Source: Heterotrichella gracilis (taxonomy: Eukaryota > Sar > Xanthophyceae > Tribonematales > Xanthonemataceae). From it: 28,791 nt of DNA. Under the pieces are notes generated by a model. The model ran no database searches and was not told where the DNA came from. It saw nothing but the letters and a program-made list of their open reading frames with translations. The stretch lies in NCBI GenBank assembly GCA_032358255.1, contig JAULBX010028460.1:1-28791 (forward strand). The letters run 5' to 3'. The position numbers and the translations under genes were made by a program. Shown one piece after another: positions 28,438 to 28,791 of the stretch. The first letter of the stretch is position 1, and every line of letters begins with the position of its first letter.

Positions 28438-28791
28438 CGTGCGATCCCTTGCTTAGAACATTCTGGAAAAAAGAGGTACTTGCTTGGCGGTAGTCACCCA
28501 CTGAAGGCCGCAGAAGCGAGTGTTGGGTGGTGACCTTATAGACTTGCAGCGTTATGGGGTGTGTTGGCAGCGTGTTGGTGTTTCAAACACTGTTTTGAAC
28601 GGCTGCTTTGCCTGCTGTGCCAGCTGGTCGAAATGGCACCCTCCAACTGGCAAGAGAGTACTGGTTAGAAGGGTTGTCCGCCCAGTTTATAGAGGCAAAA
28701 GGGGTGCAACTTAGAATGAGTATGACGACGGCAACGTGCCTTATCACATTTTATCCGCTAGATACTTTTCGCCCACATGGGTTTTCTAGGC
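28438..28791 (-). promoter_or_regulatory. Upstream region of the E3 ligase gene with a perfect heat-shock element
   Basis: GAACATTCTGGAA at 28456-28468 fits the three-unit heat-shock consensus GAAnnTTCnnGAA exactly. It lies only 19 bases before the ATG, so it would fall in the 5' UTR or very close to the start of transcription. No clear TATA box was identified, and no other gene is visible to the right edge. Confidence 0.4.

Overview
The window looks like nuclear DNA of a chlorophyte green alga, probably of the Chlamydomonas/Volvox/Haematococcus kind. The reasons are many short GC-rich exons with clean GT-AG splice sites, scattered TTTAGGG (plant/algal-type) telomeric repeats, a TGTAA poly(A) signal, poly-Gly and poly-Pro coding stretches, and no bacterial operon features. 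No tRNA, rRNA, CRISPR array or transposase/reverse-transcriptase ORF was found. All identifications come from reading the sequence; no database search was run.

Layout. (1) 2-3520, plus strand: the 3' part of a gene that runs in from the left edge. It has six exons in consistent phase, starting with a glycine-rich exon; the protein family is not recognised. (2) About 4902-6711, plus strand: a gene ending in a well-supported exon for a proline-rich, 14-cysteine, probably secreted protein. (3) About 7.55-14.47 kb, minus strand: a tandem segmental duplication of about 3.1-3.4 kb (units A and B). Each unit carries a related unrecognised gene with a hydrophobic leader, a charged helix, a membrane segment and a conserved C-terminal exon. 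(4) 14.5-16.29 kb: mostly empty. (5) 16295-28437, minus strand: one 20-exon gene that I could assemble end to end with every splice phase agreeing, giving 1432 residues. It encodes an acidic N-terminus, a Cys/His zinc region resembling TTC3/DZIP3, an RRM-like fold, a DCD-like segment, a helical region with a UIM-like motif, a long proline-rich stretch and a C-terminal RING. It is best read as an RNA-binding E3 ubiquitin ligase.

The outstanding observation is structural. Most exons of gene 5, and two exons of gene 1, are accompanied in the adjacent intron by one to four degraded tandem copies of their own edge, with the splice acceptor or donor usually retained. Copy junctions in gene 5 are often marked by short TTTAGGG tracts. 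This exon-edge copying recurs in many introns and suggests either a repair-linked mutational process or a reservoir of decoy splice sites.
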